Part shown: positions 49,886 through 60,433 of the stretch, piece after piece
Numbering within the stretch: the stretch's first letter is position 1
How the letters are laid out: every line of letters starts with the position of its first letter
Origin: Bacteroidota bacterium
GTDB lineage: Bacteria > Bacteroidota > Ignavibacteria > Ignavibacteriales > Ignavibacteriaceae
Assembly (NCBI GenBank): GCA_023475265.1
Contig: JAMCWE010000021.1
Span: 1-64,000 of the forward strand
DNA length: 64,000 bases
Reading direction: 5' to 3'
Translations under genes and position numbers: made by a program
Notes under the pieces: generated by a model
What the model saw: only the letters and a program-made list of their open reading frames with translations
Told to the model about the DNA's origin: nothing
Database searches by the model: none

Positions 49886-50907
49886 TAAAAGAATATTTGG
49901 AAAAAATTGTCAGCAATAAAGATTTATCATTTGATGAATCTTTCACAGCGATGAGTGAAATTATGAATGGTGAAGTAAACAATTCTCATCTCGCCGGATT
50001 TCTTATCGCACTTAAATCTAAAGGCGAAATGCCTGCTGAAGTTGCGGGCTTTGCAAAAGCAATGCAGGAGAAAAGCATTAGAATAAATTGCGTTGATGAA
50101 AATGTAATTGATGTTTGCGGTACCGGCGGAGATAATTCCGGCAGCTTCAATATTTCAACTGCCACTGCTTTTGTTGTAGCCGGCGCCGGCGTTAAAGTTG
50201 CAAAGCATGGCAATCGTTCTATTTCAAGTAAAAGCGGCAGCGCCGATGTTTTACAATCTCTTGGTGTAAATATTAATCTTACTAAGGATCAATCAGAAGA
50301 AGCACTGAATAATATTGGAATCGCATTTCTCTTTGCACCTCTTTATAACCCGGCAATGAAGTATGCTGCTATAGTTAGAAAAGAGCTTGGTATGAAAACT
50401 GTTTTCAATATGCTTGGACCATTAACTAATCCAGCCAGAGTAAAAAAACAAATTATTGGTACTTTCAACCTCAAGGCTGCTAAAACTATGGCGGAAGCCG
50501 CAAAGTATCTCGATCTTAAAAAAGTTTGTTTTATCTGTGGCAATAATAAATATGATGAAATTTTTCTCGGTGATTTGACTGAAGTAAATGAATATAATCA
50601 AGGCAAAGATATCACTTCGTATACTTTGTCGAATGAGTCTTTTAATTATCCATTGATTCAACAAAATGATATTAAAGGTGATACTCCTGAAGTTAATGCC
50701 CAAATTATTCTTGAAGTTTTCAGCAATCACAAAAAAAATGGTGCGTTTCATACGGTAGCTGCGAATGCTGCTTTAGCTTTATATGCAGCAGATTATTCCG
50801 ACAATTTAAATGAGTGTCAGAGAGCTGCAGAAAATTCAATCTTAAGTGGTGCTGCTTTAAATAAATTGAATGAACTGAAAAAATTTAGCTCTTCTTTTAT
50901 GAGTTAA
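49882..50907 (+). CDS. trpD: Anthranilate phosphoribosyltransferase
   Basis: VCGTGGDNSGSFNISTATAFVVAGAGVKVAKHGNRSISSKSGSADVL. Confidence 0.97.
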   Translation: MIKEYLEKIVSNKDLSFDESFTAMSEIMNGEVNNSHLAGFLIALKSKGEMPAEVAGFAKAMQEKSIRINCVDENVIDVCGTGGDNSGSFNISTATAFVVAGAGVKVAKHGNRSISSKSGSADVLQSLGVNINLTKDQSEEALNNIGIAFLFAPLYNPAMKYAAIVRKELGMKTVFNMLGPLTNPARVKKQIIGTFNLKAAKTMAEAAKYLDLKKVCFICGNNKYDEIFLGDLTEVNEYNQGKDITSYTLSNESFNYPLIQQNDIKGDTPEVNAQIILEVFSNHKKNGAFHTVAANAALALYAADYSDNLNECQRAAENSILSGAALNKLNELKKFSSSFMS

Positions 50908-50939
50908 AATATTTTGGAAATAAATAAACGAAAGACAAA

Positions 50940-51734
50940 GTGAACGTTCTAGAAAAAATTTTAGATAAGAAAAAAGATGAAGTGTCATTATTGAAAAGAA
51001 AATTTTCAATCGATTCCTTTAGCAACATGCCATTCTTTTCTGAGAAATCTTTGAGCTTTATTGATGAAGTAAGATCAAACAAAAATATTTCGATAATCGC
51101 CGAGATAAAAAAAGCTAGCCCTTCCAAAGGATTAATCAGAGAAAATTTTGACCATCTTAGTACCGCAGAAATATATTTCAGTCGGAATGTTAATGCTGTA
51201 TCTATTTTAACTGATAAAGAATTTTTTCAAGGTGACATTAATTTTTTGCTAGATATAGCTAAGATTAAACAAGTTCCATTGTTAAGGAAAGATTTTATTA
51301 TCGATGAAATTCAGGTTTATGAAGCTAAGGCTAATGGAGCGGATATTATTTTATTGATTTGCGAAGCTCTTACTAAAAATCAGATAAAAGAATTTACGTC
51401 TCTGGCAGAAGAAATCGGATTGGAAGTTCTTTTAGAGCTTCACTCAATTGATCAAATTGACAAAATCGATTTTACAAGAAATAAATTGATCGGTGTTAAC
51501 AACCGCAATTTAAATGATTTCTCTGTTGATCTTTCAACGACACAAATTATTTCTAAGTATTTACCGGAAGATATAATTCTTGTTTCTGAAAGCGGAATAA
51601 GCAATAAAGATGATATTATTTTTTTACGGGAAACAAAAGTAAATGCAATATTAGTCGGTGAGCTGTTAATGAGTTCGAATAATATCGAACTAAAACTTTC
51701 TGATCTTAAAAATTGGTGTTCAAATGAAGGTTAA
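50940..51734 (+). CDS. trpC: Indole-3-glycerol phosphate synthase (GTG start)
   Basis: IIAEIKKASPSKGLIRENF, LIGVNNRNLNDFSVDL. Confidence 0.96.
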   Translation: MNVLEKILDKKKDEVSLLKRKFSIDSFSNMPFFSEKSLSFIDEVRSNKNISIIAEIKKASPSKGLIRENFDHLSTAEIYFSRNVNAVSILTDKEFFQGDINFLLDIAKIKQVPLLRKDFIIDEIQVYEAKANGADIILLICEALTKNQIKEFTSLAEEIGLEVLLELHSIDQIDKIDFTRNKLIGVNNRNLNDFSVDLSTTQIISKYLPEDIILVSESGISNKDDIIFLRETKVNAILVGELLMSSNNIELKLSDLKNWCSNEG

Positions 51735-52344
51735 AGTTTGTGGAATAACCAATCTTGCTGATGCTTTGATGTGTGAAAAGTTTGGCGCAGATGCACTCGG
51801 ATTTATCTTCTACAAAAAAAGTAAAAGATATATTGCTACAGAGAAAGCAAAAGGAATCATAAATCGTTTATCCCCATTTACAATAAAAATTGGTGTGTTC
51901 GTAGACGAAACTTCTGAATATATAAATAAAATTGCCGAAGAAATAAAAATCAATCTAGTTCAGCTTCACGGAAACGAAACTCCGGAAATAGCAGAAAGAG
52001 TTTCTCTGCCGGTTATAAAAAGCTTTAGGATTTCATACGATTTTGATTTTTCAATTTTAACTAATTATAAGAATGTTTATTATCTGCTTGATTCATATTC
52101 AAAAAATGAATTCGGTGGGACCGGTAATAAATTCAACTGGCAAATGATTCCTGAAGAATTAAAAGATAAAATTATTCTGGCAGGTGGAGTTTCAATAAAC
52201 AATATCGAAGAGATTTATAAAAATATTAATCCTATTGCAGTAGACATTTCGTCTTCACTCGAAAGAGAACCTGGGAAAAAGGATCAACAAAAGGCAAAAA
52301 GTTTTTTTACGAAATTAAATTCATTGAAGGAAAATTTATGTTGA
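51724..52344 (+). CDS. trpF: Phosphoribosylanthranilate isomerase
   Basis: KVCGITNLADALMCEKFGADALGFIFY; VQLHGNETPE. Confidence 0.95.
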   Translation: MKVKVCGITNLADALMCEKFGADALGFIFYKKSKRYIATEKAKGIINRLSPFTIKIGVFVDETSEYINKIAEEIKINLVQLHGNETPEIAERVSLPVIKSFRISYDFDFSILTNYKNVYYLLDSYSKNEFGGTGNKFNWQMIPEELKDKIILAGGVSINNIEEIYKNINPIAVDISSSLEREPGKKDQQKAKSFFTKLNSLKENLC

Positions 52345-53372
52345 TAATTATGAAGCTTGATACTCCAAGAGATTCAATTGAAAGAGTAAAAAGCAAAATC
52401 GTCGAAAGAAATTGTGTACCGCATGAAATTCCTGGCGCAAGCAAACTTGGAATTGGTATCACCGGCCCTACGAGCCTTCTTATAGAAGAAGAATTTCAAA
52501 ACATGGAAGATGTTGAAGAAGTAATTCGTGTTACAAAACCTTACAAACTTGTCAGCCGGGAAATGAAAAAGGAAGATACAATAATAAAAATGAATGAGCT
52601 AAAAATCGGCGGAGAAGAATTGACGATCATAGCTGGCCCGTGTTCTGTAGAAAGCAGGCAGCAGCTATTCGACATTGCTGGAGAGTTGAAAGAATTGGGA
52701 ATTAAATTCCTTCGAGCCGGCGCTTATAAACCTCGCTCAAGTCCATATTCTTTTCAAGGATTAAAAGAAAAAGGAATTGAGATTCTTTTCGAAGTTAAAA
52801 AAGAACTTGGAATGATGATTGTAACTGAAGCAAAAGATTCAAAGTCTCTTCCGCTGATCGCTGATGTTGCTGATATCATTCAAATAGGCGCACGCAACAT
52901 GCAAAACTTTTCATTACTTGAGGAAGTCGGCCAATTAAAAAACACAATTCTCTTGAAGCGAGGATTAGCAGCAACAATTGAAGATCTGCTTATGAGCGCA
53001 GAATATATTTTATCACAAGGTAATTTTAATGTAATTCTTTGTGAGCGAGGAATACGAACTTTTGAAACGATGACAAGAAATACTTTAGATTTAAATGCTG
53101 TACCAACAATTAAAAAGCAATCTCATCTTCCTATCATTGTGGATCCATCGCATGGAATTGGAATTTGGGATAAAGTTCAGCCAATGGCTATGGCAGCAAT
53201 TGCATGCGGTGCAGATGGCTTAATGATCGAAGTACATAATCATCCGGATAAAGCTTTATCGGATGGATATCAATCTCTAACACCAAAGAATTTTAAAAAA
53301 CTTTTAGAAAAAATCGAACAGTTGGCTCCAATTGTCGATAGAAAGATTTCAGATTATGCAAATGTCGAATAA
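52338..53372 (+). CDS. aroF: 3-deoxy-7-phosphoheptulonate synthase (AroG_Bsub/AroAII-type with N-terminal ferredoxin-like domain)
   Basis: [62 protein letters not shown]. Confidence 0.95.
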   Translation: MLIIMKLDTPRDSIERVKSKIVERNCVPHEIPGASKLGIGITGPTSLLIEEEFQNMEDVEEVIRVTKPYKLVSREMKKEDTIIKMNELKIGGEELTIIAGPCSVESRQQLFDIAGELKELGIKFLRAGAYKPRSSPYSFQGLKEKGIEILFEVKKELGMMIVTEAKDSKSLPLIADVADIIQIGARNMQNFSLLEEVGQLKNTILLKRGLAATIEDLLMSAEYILSQGNFNVILCERGIRTFETMTRNTLDLNAVPTIKKQSHLPIIVDPSHGIGIWDKVQPMAMAAIACGADGLMIEVHNHPDKALSDGYQSLTPKNFKKLLEKIEQLAPIVDRKISDYANVE

Positions 53373-54555
53373 ATATAATTCCCCGGATGTAAACGGGCAT
53401 TTCGGGAAGTTCGGTGGAAAATATGTTCCCGAAACTTTGATCACTCCTTTAAAAGAATTGGAAGAAACTTATTTTCAATTGACTAAAGAAAAAAATTTTC
53501 AAGATGAATTAAATAAATTAAATAAAGAGTATACGGGCCGCCCTACTCCGCTAACTTTTGCAGATGGATTAACAAAATATTTCGACAAAGCAAAAATTTA
53601 TTTGAAGCGGGAAGATCTTTGTCATACTGGCGCACATAAAATAAATAATGCACTTGGCCAAATTCTTCTTGCAAAAAAACTCGGTAAGACAAGAATAATT
53701 GCTGAAACCGGCGCAGGACAGCATGGAGTAGCAACTGCAACAGTTTGTGCAAAATTCGGATTAAAATGTTTTGTTTATATGGGCGAAGTTGATATCGAAC
53801 GGCAAAGCTTAAATGTTTTTAGAATGAAACTTCTTGGAGCTGAAGTTATTCCAGTTTCATCCGGCAGCAGAACATTAAAAGATGCTGCCAATGAAGCCAT
53901 AAGAGATTGGGTAACAAATGTAAAAGATACTCATTACATAATCGGTTCGGTTGTTGGTCCGCATCCTTACCCAATGATCGTAAGAGATTTTCAATCAGTT
54001 ATCGGCAAAGAAACTAAAGAACAAATTCAAATAGCGGAAGAAAGATTGCCGGATTATATAGTAGCCTGTGTTGGCGGCGGCAGTAATGCCATTGGAATTT
54101 TTTATTCATTCATTAATACTAAAGTAAAGCTTATCGGTGTTGAAGCTGCTGGTTATGGAATAAACACAAATAAACATTGTGCAACTTTAACTCTTGGGCG
54201 AGAAGGGATTTTTCAAGGAATGAAAACTTATCTTCTTCAAAATGATGAAGGACAAGTTTCTGAAGTTCATTCAATTTCAGCCGGACTAGATTATCCTGGT
54301 GTTGGTCCGGAACACAGCCTTTTTAAAGATGAAGTTATTGCTGATTATTATTCAGTAACAGATGATGAAGCGATTCGAGCAACTGAATTATTATCTAAGG
54401 CGGAAGGAATTATTCCTGCGCTTGAATCAGCACATGCGGTTGCTTATTTGAACTATCTAATGCCAAATACAAAGAAAGACGAAATTGTAATCGTTAATAT
54501 TAGCGGCAGAGGTGATAAAGATTTAAACACAATTAAAGATAAATTGGGATATTAA
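53356..54555 (+). CDS. trpB: Tryptophan synthase beta chain
   Basis: [40 protein letters not shown]; start 53356 or 53362, overlapping the end of aroF. Confidence 0.97.
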   Translation: MQMSNKYNSPDVNGHFGKFGGKYVPETLITPLKELEETYFQLTKEKNFQDELNKLNKEYTGRPTPLTFADGLTKYFDKAKIYLKREDLCHTGAHKINNALGQILLAKKLGKTRIIAETGAGQHGVATATVCAKFGLKCFVYMGEVDIERQSLNVFRMKLLGAEVIPVSSGSRTLKDAANEAIRDWVTNVKDTHYIIGSVVGPHPYPMIVRDFQSVIGKETKEQIQIAEERLPDYIVACVGGGSNAIGIFYSFINTKVKLIGVEAAGYGINTNKHCATLTLGREGIFQGMKTYLLQNDEGQVSEVHSISAGLDYPGVGPEHSLFKDEVIADYYSVTDDEAIRATELLSKAEGIIPALESAHAVAYLNYLMPNTKKDEIVIVNISGRGDKDLNTIKDKLGY

Positions 54556-55341
54556 ATGACAACTATTGCAAATTATATTTCAGGCAAAAACAATAAAAAT
54601 GAAAAAGTCCTTTCGGTTTTTTTAACCTCCGGATTTCCAGATAAAAATAATTTTGTCGAACTTGCGTTAAGAGCCTTAGAAGCCGGCGCAGACATGCTTG
54701 AAATTGGTTTCCCGTTTAGCGATCCGTTAGCAGATGGTCCTATCATTCAACATTCATCTCAAATCGCACTTGAAAACGGAATTAACATTACCAAGACTTT
54801 TAATTTCATAAAAGAAATTAGAAGCCGCACTGACAAACCTTTGATCCTGATGGGTTATGCAAATCCTGTATTATCTTATGGAATAGAAAAGTTTGCTGAA
54901 AACGCAAAATCATTAGGAGTAAATGGAGTAATAATTCCGGACATTCCGATCGAAGAATATGAAAATTTTTATAATCATTTATTTGATGAAGTTAATACTA
55001 TATTATTAGTTACGCCTACTACTTCAAATGATCGTATTAAATTAATAGATGAAAAGAGCAGCGGATTTATATACTGTGTTTCTGTAAGCGGAACCACAGG
55101 GATTACTAATCAAGATAAAATTACTAGTATAGAATTTGTAAAACGAACTCGTTCAATTGTAAAAAAGAATAAAATGCTAGTAGGATTTGGAATTTCAAGT
55201 GTTAAAGATGCTCAATCTTTTGCGCCTTATTGCGATGGAATAATTGTTGGCAGCGCAGTTATTAAATCTCTGATGAATGATAGCTCGGATTATGTTAAAA
55301 CGCTTGATCTTATAAAAAAATTAAAACAGGCATTAGTTTAA
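54556..55341 (+). CDS. trpA: Tryptophan synthase alpha chain
   Basis: AGADMLEIGFPFSDPLADGPIIQHSS; GFIYCVSVSGTTG. Confidence 0.97.
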   Translation: MTTIANYISGKNNKNEKVLSVFLTSGFPDKNNFVELALRALEAGADMLEIGFPFSDPLADGPIIQHSSQIALENGINITKTFNFIKEIRSRTDKPLILMGYANPVLSYGIEKFAENAKSLGVNGVIIPDIPIEEYENFYNHLFDEVNTILLVTPTTSNDRIKLIDEKSSGFIYCVSVSGTTGITNQDKITSIEFVKRTRSIVKKNKMLVGFGISSVKDAQSFAPYCDGIIVGSAVIKSLMNDSSDYVKTLDLIKKLKQALV

Positions 55342-55628
55342 TTCATTCAAAATATTTAAAAATGCTGAAAATTGGGCAAGGTTTATAAATTGATTGGCTA
55401 ACTTTATAACCATAAAAATAGCTTAAATGTTAAAAATAAATTTTCCCATTGTAAAATGATTATAAATATTATAAATTTACTACGCCAAAAAGAATAATAA
55501 TACAAGATTAAAAGATTTCAAACATCCCTTCTGTTTCTCTATATTGTTCAGTAAGATTTGTTTTCCTTTTTAATTCCTGCTTATTCATTCTTTTATAATA
55601 TTTCTAAAATAATTTAAGGAAAAATAAC

Positions 55629-55967
55629 ATGAACATTTTTGTTGGCAATTTATCACGGGATGTTACCGATGATGAATTAAGAGAGTTGTTTGCCAATTAC
55701 GGGCAAGTAAAAAGCGTAAAAATAATAAGGGATATGTTTAGTCAGGAATCAAAAGGATTTGGTTTTATTGAAATGCCAGGACTTTCTGAAGCCCAAAAAG
55801 CAATTGGTGAATTAAATACAAAAGAGCTTAAAGGCAAAAAGATTTCCGTAAACGAAGCAAGACCACGCACTAACGATAGAAGAGGTGGAACTGGCGGGAA
55901 TAGAAGAAGTAGCGGCGGCGGCGGTAGTAGCAGAGGCGGCAGCGGCGGCGGTGGAAGGCGCTGGTAA
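55629..55967 (+). CDS. RNA-binding protein: single RRM with Gly/Arg-rich tail
   Basis: RNP2 NIFVGNL, RNP1 KGFGFIEM, RRGGTGGNRRSSGGGGSSRGGSGGGGRRW. Confidence 0.93.
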   Translation: MNIFVGNLSRDVTDDELRELFANYGQVKSVKIIRDMFSQESKGFGFIEMPGLSEAQKAIGELNTKELKGKKISVNEARPRTNDRRGGTGGNRRSSGGGGSSRGGSGGGGRRW

Positions 55968-55982
55968 TTTATTAGAATATAA

Positions 55983-56023
55983 TGATGCATCGTGTAATAA
56001 TTAATTTATGAAGCGATGCATCA
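55983..56023. terminator. Inverted repeat TGATGCATCG...CGATGCATCA (terminator-like)
   Basis: Perfect 10-bp arms, followed by AATATTTTTATT. Confidence 0.55.
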
Positions 56024-56101
56024 AATATTTTTATTAAAACCTTTCTTAATCTAAGACTTGACTTCCGGAATAAAATCTACATTCAATAAGTTTAAATAGA
56101 T

Positions 56102-56578
56102 TTATTTTACTTTCACAATCATTTCTATTTCTAATGGCGCATTCATTGGGAGTTCATTAACACCAACTGCACTTCTAACATGTTTACCTTTATCTCCGAA
56201 AATTTTTCCAATTAATTCTGAAGCGCCGTTTGCAACTTTAGGTTGATTTGTAAAATAATCAGCACTATTTACATAAACAGTTAGCTTAACAATTTGATCA
56301 ACTTGGTCTAAGCTGCCGATAACGCTTTTAACAGCGCTTAAACAATTTAATGCAGAAATTTCTGCAGCCCGCTGGCCATCGGCTTCGCTTAAATCTGCTC
56401 CAATTTTCCCGGTAAATTTTAATTCGCCCCTTACAGTTGGCAATTGACCGGATGTGAAAACTAAATTATCAATTTTAATTGCCGGTATATATGCTGCCAA
56501 AGGCTTTGGCGCTTCCGGAAGTTCATAACCAAGCTCTTTTATTTTGTCTTCTATCATACAAGCTCCTTTTTTTATCAA
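56102..56578 (-). CDS. RidA family (YjgF/YER057c/UK114) protein
   Basis: [46 protein letters not shown]. Confidence 0.93.
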   Translation of the reverse strand: MIKKGACMIEDKIKELGYELPEAPKPLAAYIPAIKIDNLVFTSGQLPTVRGELKFTGKIGADLSEADGQRAAEISALNCLSAVKSVIGSLDQVDQIVKLTVYVNSADYFTNQPKVANGASELIGKIFGDKGKHVRSAVGVNELPMNAPLEIEMIVKVK

Positions 56579-56647
56579 TCGAAGTTTTTATTATTTTTCA
56601 ATTAGTAAAAGATATAAAAATGATTTCCAATTTAAAGGATTTTAATT

Positions 56648-57409
56648 ATGACCGATAGTAAATTTAACGAATTTGTAGAAATTGTGAAAAGACTCAGAAT
56701 CGAATGCCCATGGGATAAAGAACAAACAAATGATTCCATTAAAGCGGCAACAATAGAGGAAGCTTACGAAGTGGTTGATGCAATTGATAAGGAAAATTTT
56801 GAGGAATTAAAAAAAGAACTCGGGGATTTGCTTTTGCATGTTGTCTTTCATTCTGTAATTGCAGAGGGAGAAAATAAATTTACACTTGATGAAGTAATAG
56901 ATTCCATTAAGGAAAAATTAATTAGAAGGCATCCACATGTCTTTGGTGAAGTCGTAGTTTCAAATGCTGATGATGTAAAGAGAAATTGGGAAGCGATAAA
57001 ATTAGATGAGGGAAGAATTTCAATTTTAGATGGAGTTCCGGAGATAATGCCATCTTTACACAGAGCTTTTCGTTTGCAGGAAAAAGCAAGCAAGGTGGGA
57101 TTTGATTGGGAAAGGAAGGAAGATGTTTGGAAAAAAGTAATTGAAGAAATTGAAGAAATGCATTACTCAGAAAAAAAAGAATCAAAACAAGAACTTGAAG
57201 CCGAAATTGGTGATGTGTTTTTCGTTCTTACAAATTATGCAAGATTTTTAGGAATAAATCCTGAGAATGCTTTAAGATTAACAAATGAAAAATTTATTAA
57301 AAGATTTCAATACATTGAAAAAAAAATAAACGAATCAGGCAGGCAGATTAATGAATCAAATTTGGCAGAGATGGATAAATATTGGAATGAAAGTAAATTA
57401 AAATTGTAA
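56648..57409 (+). CDS. mazG: Nucleoside triphosphate pyrophosphohydrolase MazG
   Basis: CPWDKEQTNDSIKAATIEEAYEVVDAI, ELGDLLLHVVFHSVIAEG, RRHPHVFG. Confidence 0.95.
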   Translation: MTDSKFNEFVEIVKRLRIECPWDKEQTNDSIKAATIEEAYEVVDAIDKENFEELKKELGDLLLHVVFHSVIAEGENKFTLDEVIDSIKEKLIRRHPHVFGEVVVSNADDVKRNWEAIKLDEGRISILDGVPEIMPSLHRAFRLQEKASKVGFDWERKEDVWKKVIEEIEEMHYSEKKESKQELEAEIGDVFFVLTNYARFLGINPENALRLTNEKFIKRFQYIEKKINESGRQINESNLAEMDKYWNESKLKL

Positions 57410-57449
57410 ACATTAAAGTTTAAAAAGGTCTTATTTTTTTAGTTGATAA

Positions 57450-58433
57450 TTAAATAACAGATTTTCCGTTAGATGATCCTTCGGTTCCGTTGAATTTTTC
57501 ATAAGCGTTTATAATATCTTTTACAAGTTTATGACGCACTACATCTGATTTTTCAAAATAAACAAAACCTACTCCTTCAATATTTTTTAAAATATCTTTT
57601 GCTTGTATCAATCCACTGATAGATTTTGAGGGCAAATCTATTTGTGTAATGTCTCCTGTTATAATCGCTTTTGAATTTACACCTAATCTTGTTAGAAACA
57701 TTTTCATTTGAACATCTGTTGCATTTTGTGCCTCATCTAAAATAACGAATGCATTATTAAGAGTTCTGCCGCGCATATATGCAAGCGGTACAATCTCAAC
57801 AACTTTTTTTTCAATATAATTTTTTAGCTTATCCGAAGGCATCATATCATCCAATGCATCATAAAGCGGGCGAAGATAAGGATCTATTTTTTCTCGAAAG
57901 TCTCCAGGTAAAAAGCCTAAGCTCTCACCGGCTTCAACAGCAGGGCGTGCTAATATAATTTTATTTACAATTCCTTTCTTTAAAGCTGATACGGCAAATG
58001 CAACCGCAAGATAAGTCTTCCCAGTACCGGCTGGACCAATTGCAAAACAGATATCATTCTTAGCTGCTGTCTGCAAATAGTTTATTTGACCAGCTGTTTT
58101 TGCTTTTATTACATCACTTTTTGTATACAGAATTATTGAATCAAATTCTTTTTCAGTAATAATTTCTTTCCCTTGAGTAGTAAGGTCAAGAATGGTTTCA
58201 ATATCTGAAGTTTTTAATGATCCGTTTGTATTGATTACATAGATCATTTCTTTAATTACTTTTTCAATAGCATTGACTTCTTCCAAGACACCCTTTATTA
58301 AAACATTTTCTCCTCTTACTATAATTGCTGCATTAAATCTATCTTCAATAATTTTTAAGTTGGTGTCATTCATTCCCAACAAAGTCATCAAATCTACATT
58401 TTCAAGCGTCATGCGTTTCTCAATAACAGTCAT
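57450..58433 (-). CDS. PhoH family protein
   Basis: FAIGPAGTGKTYLAVAFAVSAL, GRTLNNAFVILDEAQNAT, ITGDITQIDLP. Confidence 0.95.
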   Translation of the reverse strand: MTVIEKRMTLENVDLMTLLGMNDTNLKIIEDRFNAAIIVRGENVLIKGVLEEVNAIEKVIKEMIYVINTNGSLKTSDIETILDLTTQGKEIITEKEFDSIILYTKSDVIKAKTAGQINYLQTAAKNDICFAIGPAGTGKTYLAVAFAVSALKKGIVNKIILARPAVEAGESLGFLPGDFREKIDPYLRPLYDALDDMMPSDKLKNYIEKKVVEIVPLAYMRGRTLNNAFVILDEAQNATDVQMKMFLTRLGVNSKAIITGDITQIDLPSKSISGLIQAKDILKNIEGVGFVYFEKSDVVRHKLVKDIINAYEKFNGTEGSSNGKSVI

Positions 58434-58452
58434 CTTCCTCCTTCATAATAAA

Positions 58453-58485
58453 AAAAGCCCTTATCACCTAAAATGACAAGGGCTA
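58453..58485. terminator. Hairpin AGCCCTTgTCA..TgATAAGGGCT
   Basis: Inverted repeat agcccttatcac/gtgataagggct-like around 58453-58485 between same-strand genes. Confidence 0.6.
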
Positions 58486-58520
58486 AAATATTTAATAAAC
58501 CGGACACAAAAAATGTTAAA

Positions 58521-59198
58521 TTATTTAGCTGGTGCTGGTTTATAATTCTTTTTAATTTTTTCGTACTTTGCTTTTTCTTCTTCAGTTAAATTCGGAATCT
58601 TAAAAATTTGTTTAGGATAAATTAAATTAGGATTCTTTATTTGATCGCGATTTGCTTTGTAAATTACCGGCCAAGCAAAACCATTTCCATAGAATGTTGG
58701 CTTCTTAGCAATATTCCATAAACAATCGCCTTTAACAACGGTATAGTTAATTTCTTTAGGAGCTTCAACCCAAGCATCTAAAGCAGCTTGCATTTGATTA
58801 TGAACTTTATCAAAAAATTCCGGTAATGCACTAATTTTATTAGCTTTTAAAGCGTCAAGATCTTTTTGTCTATCTGCTTTAGGTCCTTCTTTTCTTTGAA
58901 TCTTTCCATCAAGTTCATTTACCGCACTTCTAAAATTATCAACATCTGCTTGAGTAGCACCAACAAGTGCATAAAGTTCTTTCATGCAATCTTCATAACT
59001 TTCAACACTTTTTGATTTTAAATTATTTACATCAGTTTGTAACGAAGTAATTTCTTGAGTCAAACTTTGCTTCTCAGTATTGAGGCGGTTCATCTCGGCT
59101 TGCCATTCATCTTTTGTCATTTTTTCCTGAGCAAAAACTGCTACAGAAAAGAAAATCAAAAGAGATAAAATACTTATTAAATTTCTACTTAATTTCAT
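58521..59198 (-). CDS. Secreted LysM domain protein with coiled coil
   Basis: Signal peptide; YTVVKGDCLWNIAKKPTFYGNGFAWPVIYKANRDQIKNPNLIYPKQIFKIP. Confidence 0.88.
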   Translation of the reverse strand: MKLSRNLISILSLLIFFSVAVFAQEKMTKDEWQAEMNRLNTEKQSLTQEITSLQTDVNNLKSKSVESYEDCMKELYALVGATQADVDNFRSAVNELDGKIQRKEGPKADRQKDLDALKANKISALPEFFDKVHNQMQAALDAWVEAPKEINYTVVKGDCLWNIAKKPTFYGNGFAWPVIYKANRDQIKNPNLIYPKQIFKIPNLTEEEKAKYEKIKKNYKPAPAK

Positions 59199-59245
59199 TT
59201 TAATTCCTCCAAATCCATTTTTAATTTTAATTTCATAAAAGAATA

Positions 59246-59524
59246 TTATTTAGAAGACATCTTTTCTAAATTAGCCTTAGTCTCTTCTTTCTGCTTATTG
59301 CATTCAGCAAGTTTTTCTTGCTTTGCTGCAATTTCTTTTTCAAGATTTGCTCTTTCATCTTTCAATGAATTTGCTTGAGATTGGAGAGAATTAACTTCAC
59401 TTCTCAGGTTATTTAATTGAGCCATTTCTGCTTCACTAACACCGCCGCAACCACTTAAAAATGCTGTCGTAACAGCAAAAGCAGCTACTATAACAGTGTT
59501 CCTAACAATTTTAGTAACTTTCAT
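59246..59524 (-). CDS. Small Lpp-like coiled-coil lipoprotein
   Basis: Lipobox FLSGCGG followed by heptad-like repeat. Confidence 0.8.
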   Translation of the reverse strand: MKVTKIVRNTVIVAAFAVTTAFLSGCGGVSEAEMAQLNNLRSEVNSLQSQANSLKDERANLEKEIAAKQEKLAECNKQKEETKANLEKMSSK

Positions 59525-59734
59525 ATTAGAACCTCCAAAAATTAATTTTTTAGTAAGTTGATTAAATTTTTTCCAAAAAAGATCTCACTAAAATACACCT
59601 ACACACAAAATACACAACAATAACTAATTCCTTGCAAATTAAGTTTTTATAACACTATACTATATAACAAAATAGGGTAATAAATTCAAGCATAGGGTAA
59701 AAAACATTATTATTATTTGCGCCATACAACATTT

Positions 59735-60415
59735 TTAGAGTAATCTTCTTTCCACAAAACTAGTATAACTGTTGCCGGCAATTATTAAATGATCAAATAC
59801 CGGTATCTCCATAATTTTTCCTGATTCAACAATTTTTTTAGTGATAGCAATATCTTCCGTACTCGGATCGGGGTTACCACTTGGATGATTGTGGATTAAA
59901 ATTATACTTGCAGAACTATTTTCAATTGCTGCTTTAAATATTTCCCGAGGATGGACCACACTTGAATTTAAGCTTCCAATCGATATAGTTTCGATCTTAA
60001 TAATTTTATTTGCAGTATTCAAACAGACTACAATGAATTTTTCTTTTAACTCATCCTTTAATAATGGAATAAAAATTTCAGCGACATCTTTTGGTGAAGT
60101 GATTTTATTTTCTGAGTACCATTTCGATTGAGATAATATTCTCCTGCTTATTTCAAATGCTGCCAAAAGTGTTGCTGCCTTATCTTTTCCAATACCGGAA
60201 CTTTTAGTTAATGTTGACAAAGGTTTAGACGCAAGAACAGCAAGGTTTCCCTGTTCAATTATTAACTCTTGCGCTACATCAATAACAGATTTGCCCTTAG
60301 TTCCTGTTCGTAAAAGGATTGCTATTAATTCTGCATCAGAAAGATTTTGAGCGCCTCTCAGCATAAGTTTCTCCCGAGGCCTATCATCTAAAGGAAGTTC
60401 TTTAACTTTTAACAT
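59735..60415 (-). CDS. radC: RadC family (JAB/MPN domain) DNA repair-like protein
   Basis: RPREKLMLRGAQNLSDAELIAILLRTGTKGKSV; ILIHNHPSGNPDPSTEDI. Confidence 0.95.
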   Translation of the reverse strand: MLKVKELPLDDRPREKLMLRGAQNLSDAELIAILLRTGTKGKSVIDVAQELIIEQGNLAVLASKPLSTLTKSSGIGKDKAATLLAAFEISRRILSQSKWYSENKITSPKDVAEIFIPLLKDELKEKFIVVCLNTANKIIKIETISIGSLNSSVVHPREIFKAAIENSSASIILIHNHPSGNPDPSTEDIAITKKIVESGKIMEIPVFDHLIIAGNSYTSFVERRLL

Positions 60416-60433
60416 CTTCCCCCTTTCTATATT

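Noticed and set aside
55742-55990. Pro-rich minus-strand ORF
   Set aside because: Antisense of the Gly-rich codons of the RRM protein.
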